A DNA stretch of 17,474 bases, taken from NCBI GenBank assembly GCA_030674155.1, contig CM060329.1, forward strand, positions 27,766,824 to 27,784,297, given 5' to 3'. A program made the translations under genes and the position numbers. A model generated the notes under the pieces. That model worked only from the letters and a program-made list of their open reading frames with translations. It was not told the DNA's origin and did not search any database. Within the stretch, counting starts at the first letter, position 1; every line of letters begins with the position of its first letter. Source of the DNA: Stramonita haemastoma (Eukaryota; Mollusca; Gastropoda; Neogastropoda; Muricidae). This document shows positions 7,904-17,474 of the stretch, piece after piece.

Positions 7904-7918
7904 TGTGTGTGTGTGTGG
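7663..7918 (+). repeat. (GT)n with GC-rich alternating core
   Basis: Two long GT arrays (about 7663-7743 and 7851-7918) flank an alternating purine-pyrimidine core. The core contains ACGCGCGTGCGTGCACACGC (7767-7786) and GCGCGCGCGTGCGTGCGCGC (about 7812-7831). Alternating GT/GC is the classic Z-DNA-forming sequence. The Cys/Val and Thr/His repeat frames over this region are artefacts. Confidence 0.96.
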
Positions 7919-7966
7919 TCTTGAACGAACGAATGAATGAATACACGACAAAGGGCAGGGCTAGAT

Positions 7967-7968
<2 letters not shown>

Positions 7969-8016
<48 letters not shown>

Positions 8017-8038
8017 CACACACACACACACACACACA
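7969..8038 (+). repeat. (CA)n microsatellite
   Basis: This CA array of about 70 bp has one AACA slip near 8015. It is the reverse complement of the GT arrays 50 bp upstream, so the two could fold into a long hairpin. Confidence 0.97.
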
Positions 8039-8597
8039 GAGTCTCTCTACGCAGCGAACTGCAAGAAACGAGCCCACAATAATTCATCCTCTCTAACATG
8101 ATCATAGTATGATCACCACACTACACCTGACGTCATGTTCTGACTCATTTCTATCCCACATATTCATAAACAAACCTTAAAAATAGGACGCACCAACAAC
8201 AACGATAACGATAAGAGCAGCAGCAACAAAACACAAAGAAAACGAAAAACCACCACAGTTGTATATATATCATATAATATACCAGACTGTCTACAGCTGT
8301 GCTCCCATTGTCTCTAGCTCTCTCTCTTTCACCGTCACGAACACGGCTCCTCGTTAAACAAAAAAAAGGGTTAGGTGCCAGAAGGAATGGAATGTCGCCC
8401 TTGGCATAACGGCCCCCCTGCTCATCACGGCACCTTCAGAAACAGACGAGGCAAACAAACCACCCTCCTGCCTGCTTGTTTTCAAAGCTAGGTCAATGAT
8501 CTTTGACGTCTCGGGGGGAGAACTGGTGTTAATGTACGCTATGCTCCACTTCAAAACTACTACAATAACTGGCCCTGTTGTTGTTTTTTTCGCTGAT
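8039..8597. other. Unique stretch, no gene recognised
   Basis: It contains a CAACAACAACGATAACGATA stretch, a short TATATATATCATATAATATA segment (about 8261-8280) and a small minus-strand frame (8354-8608) whose product matches nothing I know. No RNA gene or mobile element head is seen. Confidence 0.45.
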
Positions 8598-8690
8598 GTC
8601 AAAGTCAAGTCAAAGTCAAATTTTTATTTCCTGATGGTACACTGAGTAAGAAATAAATTTGCTTTTTCTCGTCAAGCCATCTATCTAAAG
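8598..8690 (+). repeat. Dispersed repeat, copy A
   Basis: GTCAAAGTCAAG...GTCAAATTTTTATTTC, then GATGGTACACTGAGTAAG and CAAGCCATCTATC, aligns along about 90 bp with positions 10241-10340 in the same orientation. The similarity is imperfect (roughly three quarters by eye), with small indels in the T-run. It is probably part of an interspersed element, for example the 3' region of a SINE or LINE. The family is not identified. Confidence 0.75.
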
Positions 8691-9254
8691 ATCTAAAAGA
8701 TGTTGTTTTCCATCGCAACTTTCATGACCCCAGCTTAAGGCAGGTGATGATCTTTCACATCCACCCTGATTGAGCTCAAACTCTTGTCCATCCCGCAGGG
8801 TTCTGATTTCTACTTTTCATTCAGCCCTTTGGCAGTACGGTCTAACTGTGCCTGTGGTTCAGAGACTCTCTGCTTCATCATGATTTATTGACGCATGATA
8901 CTCTATCGCTATACTATGCTAGTTATTGGCATCCCCCCACCACCACCCCAAAAAAAATCCTTTAAAAAAACTAAAAGAATGTTCTTAATACGTCCTGTTT
9001 TCACAGATTATGGCAATATTACCAACTTGTCAAAATGGAGAAAGTCGAAAAATCTACAGATGAAAACTCGTGATTATTACCCAAGTTCCCAACCGCTGGT
9101 ATTATGTCTCTACTCTATTCTTCTTGTTTCCGAAACCCATTGGGAAGGGGAAAACAAAACAAAAAAGAGACGGAAAACTCCAACAGCAAAGACATGTTTA
9201 GGTTGACTGACCTCTACTGGCTGGAGAACTCACCATGACGTAAGGGTGGCTGGC

Positions 9255-9257
<3 letters not shown>
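8691..9257. other. Unique stretch, no gene recognised
   Basis: Mixed-composition sequence with no domain-bearing frame. The plus-strand frame at 8895-9206 crosses poly-A and poly-C steps and looks random. Confidence 0.45.

Positions 9258-9333
<76 letters not shown>
9258..9333 (+). repeat. (CT)n microsatellite
   Basis: This is a perfect CT array of about 76 bp. Confidence 0.98.
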
Positions 9334-9334
<1 letters not shown>

Positions 9335-9590
9335 GTGTGTCTACAAAGCAAAGGTCACCCTGACACAAGTCACTAAATACCATTCAACCTCCCTTGAGTG
9401 CAAACAAAAATAATGTAAAATACCTAACATAAACCTCAGGTCACTTCGAAAACAACAGTCAACTTTTACAACAATGAAATAAAACTCAGCGACCTCCATG
9501 TATCCACAGTTCCTGATTGTGTAACTCTACCGTACCAGTCTAAAAAAACAACAACAACAACTGACCATGCTGTGTTCAGAGAAGCAAAAA
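9334..9590. other. Unique spacer, no gene recognised
   Basis: Unique sequence between the CT and GAAA arrays, ending in an ACAACAACAACAACT stretch (about 9547-9562). No coding signal is seen. Confidence 0.45.
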
Positions 9591-9713
9591 GAAGAAAGAA
9601 AAAAAAGGAAAGAAAGAAAGAAAGAAAGAAAGAAAGAAGAAAGAAAGAAAGAAAGAAAAAGAAAGAAAGAAGAAAGAAAGAAAAAAGAAAGAAAGAAAGA
9701 AAGAAAGAAAGAA

Positions 9714-9745
<32 letters not shown>

Positions 9746-9747
9746 AA

Positions 9748-9794
<47 letters not shown>
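9591..9794 (+). repeat. (GAAA)n tetranucleotide array
   Basis: About 200 bp of GAAA with occasional GAA, GAAAAA and AAAAAAGG interruptions. All strand A/G, so polypurine. Lys/Glu/Arg frames on plus and Phe/Leu/Ser frames on minus are artefacts. Confidence 0.97.
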
Positions 9795-9963
9795 GACGCA
9801 AGACGGCAAAGCCACAACATTGATGGGAACAAAGCTCTGTTCACAGTCGGAAATGGGAACAAAAGAGGATTGAAAAGGGATCATTCTGGGCAACCACCAT
9901 CATGAACACTAGTTTTTTTTTAAACAAAATAAATCCCTTCCTGTCCGATAAGGGGAGCACAGT

Positions 9964-9984
9964 GGGGGTGGGGTGGGGGGAGGG
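9964..9984 (+). promoter_or_regulatory. Potential G-quadruplex
   Basis: Four G runs of 5, 4, 6 and 3 are separated by single-base loops (T, T, A). This is a strong intramolecular G-quadruplex pattern. Whether it has a role is unknown. Confidence 0.55.
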
Positions 9985-10240
9985 AGGTCTTCAGCGGTCT
10001 GTTGACACAGGTGTCGCCTGATCAAATCCACTTCAGGTAAAACCTGTGGTCCCTCACTGGAAGAATGGGAACGGAAGCTGCCCAGCCCAAGTTATGCAAG
10101 AACCGTTTTCAGTATTCAAAGATCTACTCGCCATGGCTGGCTTCTCGAAGCATTGCCAAGACCATGGGAGGGGAAGAGAGGATTTCGTTTTTCTACTTAA
10201 GAAGCCCTACAAATCCCCCCAAAAGAAGCAGAGTACTGAA
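9985..10240. other. Unique stretch upstream of the dispersed repeat, no gene recognised
   Basis: Contains GACACAGGTGTCGCCTGATCAAATCC (about 10004-10029), weakly reminiscent of a tRNA T-arm, but no A box at proper distance. The short frames at 10046-10294 show no known domain. Confidence 0.4.
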
Positions 10241-10340
10241 CAACAAAGTCAAAGTCAGGGTCAAATTTTGATTTACAGATGGTACATTATGTAAGCAAAA
10301 CGCTTGCTTTTTTTTGTTTCATCAAGCCATCTACAAAAGA
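10241..10340 (+). repeat. Dispersed repeat, copy B
   Basis: CAAAGTCAAAGTCAGGGTCA, then GATGGTACATTATGTAAGC, CTTGCTTTTTTTT and TCATCAAGCCATCTAC align with 8598-8690. Past about 10340 the two copies diverge, which places a repeat border there. A-rich sequence with AAAATAAAATAAAATAA (about 10386-10402) follows. Confidence 0.75.
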
Positions 10341-11270
10341 AATGTTAAGAAGATGAAAAGGGAAAAGAATGTTGAAAAAGCAAAAAAAAATAAAATAAAA
10401 TAATGATGAAAAAGGAAAAAATCAACACTTATGACGACGACGATAATCACAGCAGCAACAGCAGGAAGTGAATGACACCCTAAACCAACAGCTCAACTTT
10501 TCAGACATTCTAACCAGATTTTTAAAAAAAGAAGAAAAGAAAGCGGTAAAAAAAATAGCCCAAACACAAACAAACAAAACAAAACAAAACAAACAAAACA
10601 AAACAAGGAGCAAGGGAATTAACGTTGAGCTGTGTTCCACGACAGAAAACAATCGCATTTAACAACACACAAACCAAACAACCCCTCGCAGTTCCCCCCT
10701 CCCTTTCGTGTCATTCTACCGTACCCATCATCACTGAACCTTCTGTGTCTACCTGGCACCAGAACCTACACAGCAAAGTTATAGATATGTTCCCACGGAC
10801 CTGTGAGGCCAAAGATAGGCGGAATAATCTTCCTAACTGCATCAGGAAAGAGCTAACTCGGCAAAGCTCACAGGTGTCGGGTGTTGCAGGCACAATGGAC
10901 AATTGCCATGTTATGAGCATCTGAAGCCAATATCACGTTGCCCCAAAACAAACCGAACTCCAGGAATCAGGATGCATCAAGTTAATCAGTAATGTAACTC
11001 CGAGGTCAAAATTTTCGGTAACATAATCCCCCGGATTATGTAAACATTTCTTTTTTTTTTAAAAGAAAAAAAGATAGGGCAACATTTTCCAGTTGGAAGT
11101 TTCACTTCTTTGTTCAGAACACAAGCATGAACACAAATTCTCAGCTTTCAAAAACAGATAAGAAGAAAACGGGGGGAAAAATCAAAGGAAAGAGAGAAGC
11201 AAAATAAATGGAAAGAACAGAAAAAAAGAGAGATAAAATAAAGCATATAAAATCTATTTTCACGTTCCTT

Positions 11271-11271
<1 letters not shown>
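10341..11271. other. A-rich and unique stretch, no gene recognised
   Basis: Contains an AAAC/AAAACA simple repeat at about 10560-10607 and A/T runs near 11050. The frame at 10625-10924 has no recognisable domain and no splice or start context that I would trust. Nothing resembling an RNA gene was found. Confidence 0.45.
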
Positions 11272-11357
<86 letters not shown>

Positions 11358-11389
11358 CCTCCTCCTCCCCTCTCTCTCCCTCTCATCCC
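11272..11389 (+). repeat. (CT)n microsatellite with CCT-rich tail
   Basis: A perfect CT array to about 11354 passes into CCTCCCTCCTCCTCCCC and CTCTCTCCCTCTC up to about 11389. Confidence 0.97.
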
Positions 11390-11729
11390 AAATCAATGTG
11401 AAATGTTCCGAGTTGATAAACAAAACATCAGCGCCACATAAAGCAAAACGACAGCCGAACTCTTGAAGCGTACATCTGGCTATGTCTACGGACGCCAATC
11501 CAATTTCACTAACGGGGAAACACGCACGCCACCCATCGCAATTCTTTCTTCTCTTTTTCTTTGAATTAAACAAGAGGTTCCGGATCTTTGTGTGTGTGTG
11601 TCGTACGCGGTTGTTTTCTGAATAAACGCCCTGTTGTGGCCGCGGCCACACACTCTGTTCCATGTTGATACACTGTCACAAGAACTCCCAGTGATTTTCT
11701 GAGGCAAAAGTGCCAAGCCTTGGTTGTGT
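11390..11729. other. Unique stretch, no gene recognised
   Basis: Mixed-composition DNA with a short GTGTGTGTGTGTG run near 11589. The minus-strand frames covering it are extensions from the flanking microsatellites. Confidence 0.45.
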
Positions 11730-11965
<236 letters not shown>

Positions 11966-12009
11966 AAATACAAAAAGACAAAGAGACAATGAAGAACAGA
12001 AAGAGAAAA

Positions 12010-12022
12010 AACAGAAAGAGAG

Positions 12023-12116
<94 letters not shown>

Positions 12117-12134
12117 ACACACACAACACACACG
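12010..12134 (+). repeat. (GA)n joined to (CA)n
   Basis: GA to about 12068, then CA to about 12134 with two slips (CACCACAC and ACAACA). Confidence 0.97.
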
Positions 12135-12144
12135 AATCACAAAC

Positions 12145-12198
12145 ATGACAGACATACAGACAGAGATGGACTGACAGACAGAATCACAGACAAACATA

Positions 12199-12231
<33 letters not shown>

Positions 12232-12236
12232 CAGAC
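12145..12236 (+). repeat. (GACA)n array
   Basis: GACAGACATACAGACAGAGA-type decayed units come first, then a regular run of AGAC units at about 12200-12232. This is the second GACA tract in the window. Confidence 0.93.
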
Positions 12237-12738
12237 GTTTTTTCTGTAAAGCTTTTACTTTAATTGAGGAAAGCAACGCCCACTGCGCTCAATATTGTCA
12301 CAAAGTCGATTCGATCGGCGTGAAACGAAAAACAAACATTTCAAGCTCGCTTAACCCCTAAAGAGTTTCAGTTTTACCGGATCAGACAACAAGCCCAACC
12401 CCTGCGTGGAACACGTTTTCAGCGTGCGTAAAATAACCCGCGACAACAACAAGAGATCTATCCGCCCATCACATTTTTCAAAGCCAAGGCCCCATAAACA
12501 GATGCACACCCATGAAAAACAACAAAGAAACAAAAACGTGGCGCCACATTCAAGTGCTCTGTTTTGGCGAAACACTCCGATGGTCACCCAAACACAGCTG
12601 TTGTTATGAAGATGATATTAGACAACATAATGTGATACTATACATAACATTGGGGGGTGGGGGTGGGGTGGGATTAGTTAGTCACGTTATGGAGAAACTT
12701 GATGCATTTCCTGTCAAATCTGTAAAGATTGATTCGTC
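12237..12738. other. Unique stretch with one G-rich quadruplex candidate, no gene
   Basis: Unique sequence. At 12652-12672 there are four G runs (6, 5, 4, 3) with single T loops, a strong G-quadruplex candidate. The frames at 12351-12609 have no known domain. Confidence 0.5.
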
Positions 12739-12792
12739 GACAGACAGACAGAGAGAGAGAACACACACACACACAGAGACAGACAGACAAGA

Positions 12793-12871
<79 letters not shown>

Positions 12872-12915
12872 CAGAGAGACAGACAGAGAGAGAGAGAGAG
12901 AGTGAGAGAGAGTGT
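12739..12915 (+). repeat. Compound (GACA)/(CA)/(GA)/(GAGACA) array
   Basis: CAGACAGACAGAGAGA, then ACACACACAC, then a long GA run (12795-12852), then GACAGA hexamers and GAGA to about 12915. Confidence 0.95.
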
Positions 12916-13166
12916 CTGGATGATCGTATCTGTGAATAGAAATACACATAACATGTTTGTGTATATAGATATATAAACACACACATCCATGATAACAAAG
13001 ACAGGGAAGAGTACAGATGGAAAGAAACAACAATACACTGACCAAAAAACAAAACAAACAAAAAAACCGACAAATACAAGGGAAGGAGGGGGGTGAAGAA
13101 CTAAAACGGGGAGGGGGAAAGGGAGTAAGACACGAACATGACCAATGGATAAAAAATGACAAAAAA

Positions 13167-13212
13167 GAGAATATATATATGTGTGTATATATATACATAT
13201 ATACAAATATGG
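13167..13212 (+). repeat. AT/GT alternating stretch
   Basis: TATATATATGTGTGTATATATATACATATATAC is alternating purine-pyrimidine and leads into the GATA array. Confidence 0.85.
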
Positions 13213-13354
<142 letters not shown>

Positions 13355-13576
13355 AAACACAATAAAAAAAAAATTTTAAAAGAATCCTACAGACTGAAAA
13401 TCATATTACTTTTTATTTCTTCTCTTTTTTTCTAGAAAACTAAATAATTAACCCAGGGGGAAAACTTAAGACGAGACACAGCTGGACGTAGGACATAAGA
13501 AAGAAAGAAGTGAAGGAAAAAAAGGAAATGATGACACCACCATCAGTCTGTGTGTCTGTGTTTGTGGGGGTGGGTT

Positions 13577-13756
13577 GGTGTGTGTATGTGTAGGCGTTTG
13601 TGCGTGTGTGCGCGCATGCGTGTGAGTGTGTGAGTGTGTGCGTCCGTGTGTGCGTGCGTGCGTGTGTGTGTGTGTGTGTGCGTGCGTGCGTGTATGTGTG
13701 TGTGTGTGTGTGCGTGCGTGCGTGCGTGTATGGTGTGTGTGTGTGTGTGTGTTGTG
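13577..13756 (+). repeat. GT/GC alternating array (TGCG-rich)
   Basis: GT repeats contain many TGCGTGCG and GCGCGCATGCG blocks, 13601-13620 and 13651-13732 being richest. Z-DNA-prone, like 7663-7918. Confidence 0.94.
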
Positions 13757-13888
13757 ATAATATACAATACAGTGTTAAGAAGACAGGGGCACAGTCCCAC
13801 AGGAAAGGCGGCAGGGACATGATGACTATGTCTGCTAGCTTCAGGGCCATCCATCCATCCATCCGCCCTGTCCCTCCCAAACATGCCG

Positions 13889-13918
13889 ACAGAGAGAGAG
13901 AGGGAGGGGGGAAGAGAG

Positions 13919-13963
<45 letters not shown>

Positions 13964-14062
13964 AGAAGAGAGAGACAGAGAGAGACGAGGAGAGAGAGAG
14001 AGACGTACAGAAGAGACAGATAGAAAGAGAGACATATGGACAAAAGAGATAGAGAGGGGGGG
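13889..14062 (+). repeat. GA-rich purine tract
   Basis: GAGA with GGGAGGGGGGAA and occasional GACA or GATA units. It passes into a G run and the AT array. Confidence 0.93.
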
Positions 14063-14066
14063 GTAA

Positions 14067-14138
14067 ATATATATATATATCATATATATATATATATATA
14101 TATATAAGATAGATATGATATTATATTATATATAATGA
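14067..14138 (+). repeat. (AT)n and AT-rich decay
   Basis: TA/AT dinucleotides to about 14106 with one TCA break, followed by ATTATATTATATATAAT-like decayed sequence. Confidence 0.93.
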
Positions 14139-14529
14139 TAGAGAGATAGGGGGTGGAAAAGAAAGGGGTGGGGGGGGGGAGAAACAGGTAATAAGGTAGG
14201 CGTGAAGAAGTGGGGGGAGGAAGACAGTAGCCAATGGCCCTACAGCTGTGTGGGAGTGGGGGTGATGTGGTGGAGAGAGGACTGGAAAGATAGGGAAAAG
14301 ATCCGGTATGTAGGTAATATAATGGGTGAGTGTGAGACAGACAGACAGACGACCATCATGACCAGTACAAAAGGACCCCAAAGAAAAAGAAAGGCAAAGA
14401 ATTGAAATAGGCATGAAATAATGCTGACTTTGATTAGAACATGAGGAGGGGGGGTGTGTGGTGTGGTGGGGTATGATGGGGTGGGGTGGGGGTGTAAAGG
14501 GGAAAAGAAGCAAAATGGAGAGAAAAGGA
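14139..14529. other. G-rich unique stretch, no gene
   Basis: Purine- and G-rich sequence including a G-quadruplex candidate at 14468-14492 (four runs of 4, 4, 4 and 5 G). Minus-strand Pro/His-rich frames reflect composition. No domain was recognised. Confidence 0.5.
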
Positions 14530-14573
14530 TTGGTTGGTTGGTTGGTTGGTTGGTTGGTTGGTGCTGGCTGGCT
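14530..14573 (+). repeat. (TTGG)n followed by (CTGG)n
   Basis: About eight TTGG units are followed by three GCTGGCTGG-type units. It is not the TTAGGG telomere motif. Confidence 0.93.
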
Positions 14574-14738
14574 GGTTTATTACGAGGCTGGTTGATTTGG
14601 CAATTTATGTTATTGGTAGTAGACAATTATGAATGATTTTTTTTTGGTAATGTACAAAATCTTGCAGCATCAGCAGCAGCTCATAACGTTGTCTTAGCTC
14701 CAGCATTTAAAACTGAATACCAAGTGGACAACGCGCGG

Positions 14739-14741
<3 letters not shown>

Positions 14742-14833
<92 letters not shown>
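14742..14833 (+). repeat. (CA)n microsatellite
   Basis: A CA array of about 90 bp with one AACA slip near 14776. Confidence 0.97.
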
Positions 14834-14835
<2 letters not shown>

Positions 14836-14935
14836 TGTGCACGTCACCACTGCATGCACATCCATATGCATATAAACGAGCACATTACCCACACTCGTAC
14901 ATACTCCAACATAAACCTCCTGGGAAAAAAATCAG

Positions 14936-15150
14936 AGGGAAAGCATGTCGGACTAGATGGTTCCTAAGATTGGCTCTAAACGCGGATAGAGTTAGGGTAT
15001 TGCGATAGAGTCGGTATTGCAGATCGAGTTGGGGAGTAGCGTAGGCAGCACTGGATAACAATGAATCCCAAAGTGTTGGCAAGAGTGGAACTAAAAACGC
15101 CGTTCACCTACTGACTCTAGTTTGCCTCTTAAGAAGCGTTTTTTTTAGGG
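14936..15150 (-). pseudogene. Degraded C-terminal end of a LINE reverse transcriptase ORF
   Basis: The minus strand reads PLLPTLWDSL (about 15058-15087) and, further on, LTLSAFRANLRNHLVRHAFP (14936-14995). This is the xxWNSLPxx...FKxxLKxHLF signature that ends ORF2 of many CR1/L2/Jockey-like elements. Upstream in the neighbouring frame comes KLESVGERRF (about 15096-15125), which fits the usual GxRxF block just before the W-N-S-L motif. The frame changes inside a run of five A at 15093-15097, so the copy is broken. WDSLLSS replaces the usual WNSLP and there is an insertion of about ten residues before the final helix. No reverse transcriptase palm is visible upstream. Known function of this segment is unclear beyond being the protein's tail. 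It is probably a different family from the LINE at 1-2374, whose corresponding end is missing. Confidence 0.6.
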
Positions 15151-16226
15151 ATGAAGAAAGAGTGTTAAAGGGTTTAGGTCAAACAGTATGACTGATACAT
15201 ACAGAAGTAATCGACTGAATTGCCGGAATGTAACAGAAGAACCGAAAACTTGCACTGGCATCAACGTTAAACACGAAACCAGTGAAGCTCATTGGAAATG
15301 GGAATTATACGCTCGCTTGATATTTTACTCCCTAAAGGGAGTTTTGCAGACTAGTTTTTAACCCGCTGCAGGTGACACAATTATTATCTTCTCAACGGTA
15401 AGATCGACAACAACAACAAAACTGAATTACAATTATTGCCAACGTGAAATATAACAACAGCGCGAATCACGATAATTATGCACAGCCGCATGGCAGGACA
15501 GGAGAGGAGAGAGTTAACTGAAGCGGCACACATGATCTAACTTCAAATTATGATGTCTGGAAGATATCGTCACTGCAATGTCCCCCTGTTCCAGTGTGAT
15601 ACCAAGATATTAATTATTTCAATGAATGCTTAAAGGCAACATTACACACACGCCAATATACACGGACTCACTCCCCGACCTGTCTGATATACGGGGAAAT
15701 TTCCGACAGGCATTACCTCTATGGGTTTTTCTCAGCATCTGACTTGAAAATGCTGCTTTCCATCCAGTTGGAACATCGTTACTTAATGCACACCTGGCCA
15801 CTCGTTCGAGCAACACAGTTCGTTGACTTGGTTGGTTGGTAACCAGTTACTTTGGAAGTTGAATGGTTGGGTTGGGGTTTTTTTTTCCACCATGGGTGAG
15901 ATGTTATGCGACCATCTCCCCACCATGAAGGTGACCACATTCTCAGATGATGTGTATACACGACACTAGTGCGGATGCATTTTTTTAAAAAACAATTTTG
16001 ATTCCAATTAAATGACAAATTACCCTAATTATTTCATTCCTTGGGGGGCCAATAAAACCAGGCCCTTCTGACGACACCAGCCATTCCGCTAAAATTTATC
16101 ATCCCCAGTTTGAAGAAAAAAAAAGGAAAAAGGATAACAAAACACTAAAGTGTAGGAAAACAGGGAAAAATGAAGTACGGGCAAATAACACTGCATAATG
16201 GACATCCTGTGCCCATCCCGGATTTT

Positions 16227-16227
<1 letters not shown>
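15151..16227. other. Unique stretch, no gene recognised
   Basis: It contains a short perfect hairpin ACTCCC-TAAA-GGGAGT at about 15327-15342 and a GGTTGGTTGGTAACC segment near 15829-15843. The frames at 15619-16018 on minus have no known domain. Parts next to the minus-strand LINE relic may be further, unrecognisable LINE sequence. Confidence 0.45.

Positions 16228-16317
<90 letters not shown>
16228..16317 (+). repeat. (GT)n microsatellite, perfect
   Basis: About 45 uninterrupted GT units. Confidence 0.99.
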
Positions 16318-16880
<563 letters not shown>

Positions 16881-17092
16881 TGTTAACATATATATGTGCA
16901 CTGATTTAGGGCAAAATTGGGGGGTGGGCGTTTGCTAGGGATAGACCCCTTTGCACAAAGTAATTTTTATGCTCAAACATGTAATTGAGTGAATGCAAAT
17001 CCCGAAAGCATGTAAGTTAGGTCGTATGAGTAGAAGTGAAGGAAAATAGAGAAAAAAGGGACATTGAGGCAAAGAAGGCCAACAAGGACATT

Positions 17093-17093
<1 letters not shown>

Positions 17094-17131
<38 letters not shown>

Positions 17132-17147
17132 GACACAGAGAGAGAAG
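17094..17147 (+). repeat. (GA)n microsatellite
   Basis: GA units to about 17128, then GTGAGACACAGAGAGAGAAGA decay. Confidence 0.96.
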
Positions 17148-17149
17148 AG

Positions 17150-17225
17150 GACTGGCTCAGTGATACAGTGTAAGACTGTCGCTTCGGCATTTTGCAAAAA
17201 TGGCAGAGATTCAAGAACCAACTTC
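17150..17225 (+). mobile_element. Possible SINE head (tRNA-like A and B boxes)
   Basis: TGGCTCAGTGAT (17153-17164) looks like a tRNA A box. GATTCAAGAAC (17208-17218) looks like a B box with about two changes. The span of 66 bp is slightly longer than in a tRNA. The following CCAACTTCCGGCCATCAGGA could be the start of the body. The far end is not identified. Confidence is modest because short boxes occur by chance. Confidence 0.4.
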
Positions 17226-17474
17226 CGGCCATCAGGAAGGTCGTCAAAGTACCTGTACGTCACAGACAGTCAAAAAACATCATTGGAAAAAGCATGACGT
17301 AATTTTAATTCTCTTTGTTTGGGATGGGTGGGAGTGAGGAGAGGGGACAAAGAATAAGAAAAAAGGAAAGAAACACGAAAAGGTAAAGAAGGGGAAAAAG
17401 ATGACTTTTAGAACAGTCTGCACAAAATTAATCCTAGTGAAAGTGAGCAGTCTCTTTGAAAAAAGCAGGGTGGG
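17226..17474. other. Right-hand end, no gene recognised
   Basis: Purine-leaning unique sequence with AAGAAAAAAGGAAAGAAAC-like steps. It may include the body of the putative SINE at 17150. Confidence 0.4.

Noticed and set aside
7636..8105. Cys/Val and Thr/His repeat frames
   Set aside because: They are translations of GT/CA microsatellites. The same applies to frames at 13440-14043, 14707-15008 and 16145-16407.
8354..8608. Small minus-strand frame of 84 residues as a gene
   Set aside because: No known motif, no supporting context, and a length expected by chance in unique DNA. It also runs into the dispersed repeat.
9466..9905. Lys/Glu-rich plus frames and Phe/Leu/Ser minus frames that look like coiled coil or membrane protein
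   Set aside because: They are artefacts of the (GAAA)n array.
14530..14573. Telomere-like repeat
   Set aside because: The unit is TTGG/CTGG, not TTAGGG, and is short and internal.

Overview
The window looks like animal nuclear DNA, most likely a marine mollusc and plausibly a gastropod. There are no operons, ribosome binding sites or compact prokaryotic genes. Instead it holds a broken non-LTR (LINE) retrotransposon, tRNA-like and 5S-rRNA-like SINEs, a second degraded LINE tail, two minisatellites and a very high load of microsatellites. The gastropod guess rests on the SINE body sequence around 7055-7090 and on the repeat style. It is inference from memory, not a search result. No host protein-coding gene with recognisable domains or exon structure was found.

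Layout. Positions 1-2374 hold a LINE in forward orientation: an apurinic-like endonuclease domain, then reverse transcriptase. It is cut by the window edge on the left and by a 100-N assembly gap (2375-2474) on the right, and split into three pieces by two one-base frameshifts. Positions 2475-4294 are an almost pure purine tract with one C in about 1.8 kb. Positions 4370-4722 are a CT/CA/GA/CA microsatellite cluster. Positions 4851-5130 are eight tandem copies of a 35-bp unit with no length change. After a CT array, an A-rich stretch, a C20 run and a short duplicated block comes a 12-bp minisatellite (5919-6510).

Positions 6588-7258 carry two consecutive SINEs in the same orientation. The first has a tRNA-like A box followed by a 5S-rRNA-like control region. 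The second has a tRNA-type A box and B box and a conserved mollusc-type body. Positions 7663-8038 are a GT/CG/CA cluster with strong Z-DNA and hairpin potential. Two diverged copies of another short dispersed repeat lie at about 8598-8690 and 10241-10340. From 9258 to 14833 the sequence is a series of simple repeats (CT, GAAA, GA, GACA, CA, GATA, GT/GC, AT, GGTT) separated by low-information DNA. Positions 14936-15150 on the minus strand encode a relic of the C-terminal end of another LINE. The right end holds long (GT)n and (TA)n arrays and a weak SINE head near 17150.

Functionally this is an intergenic or intronic repeat landscape. The only coding content is retrotransposon-derived, and the SINEs would depend on a partner LINE for mobility. 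Most long open frames are artefacts of simple repeats. The items most worth a second look are the composite SINE head, the 35-bp array, the dispersed repeat pair, the minus-strand LINE tail and the polypurine tract next to the gap.
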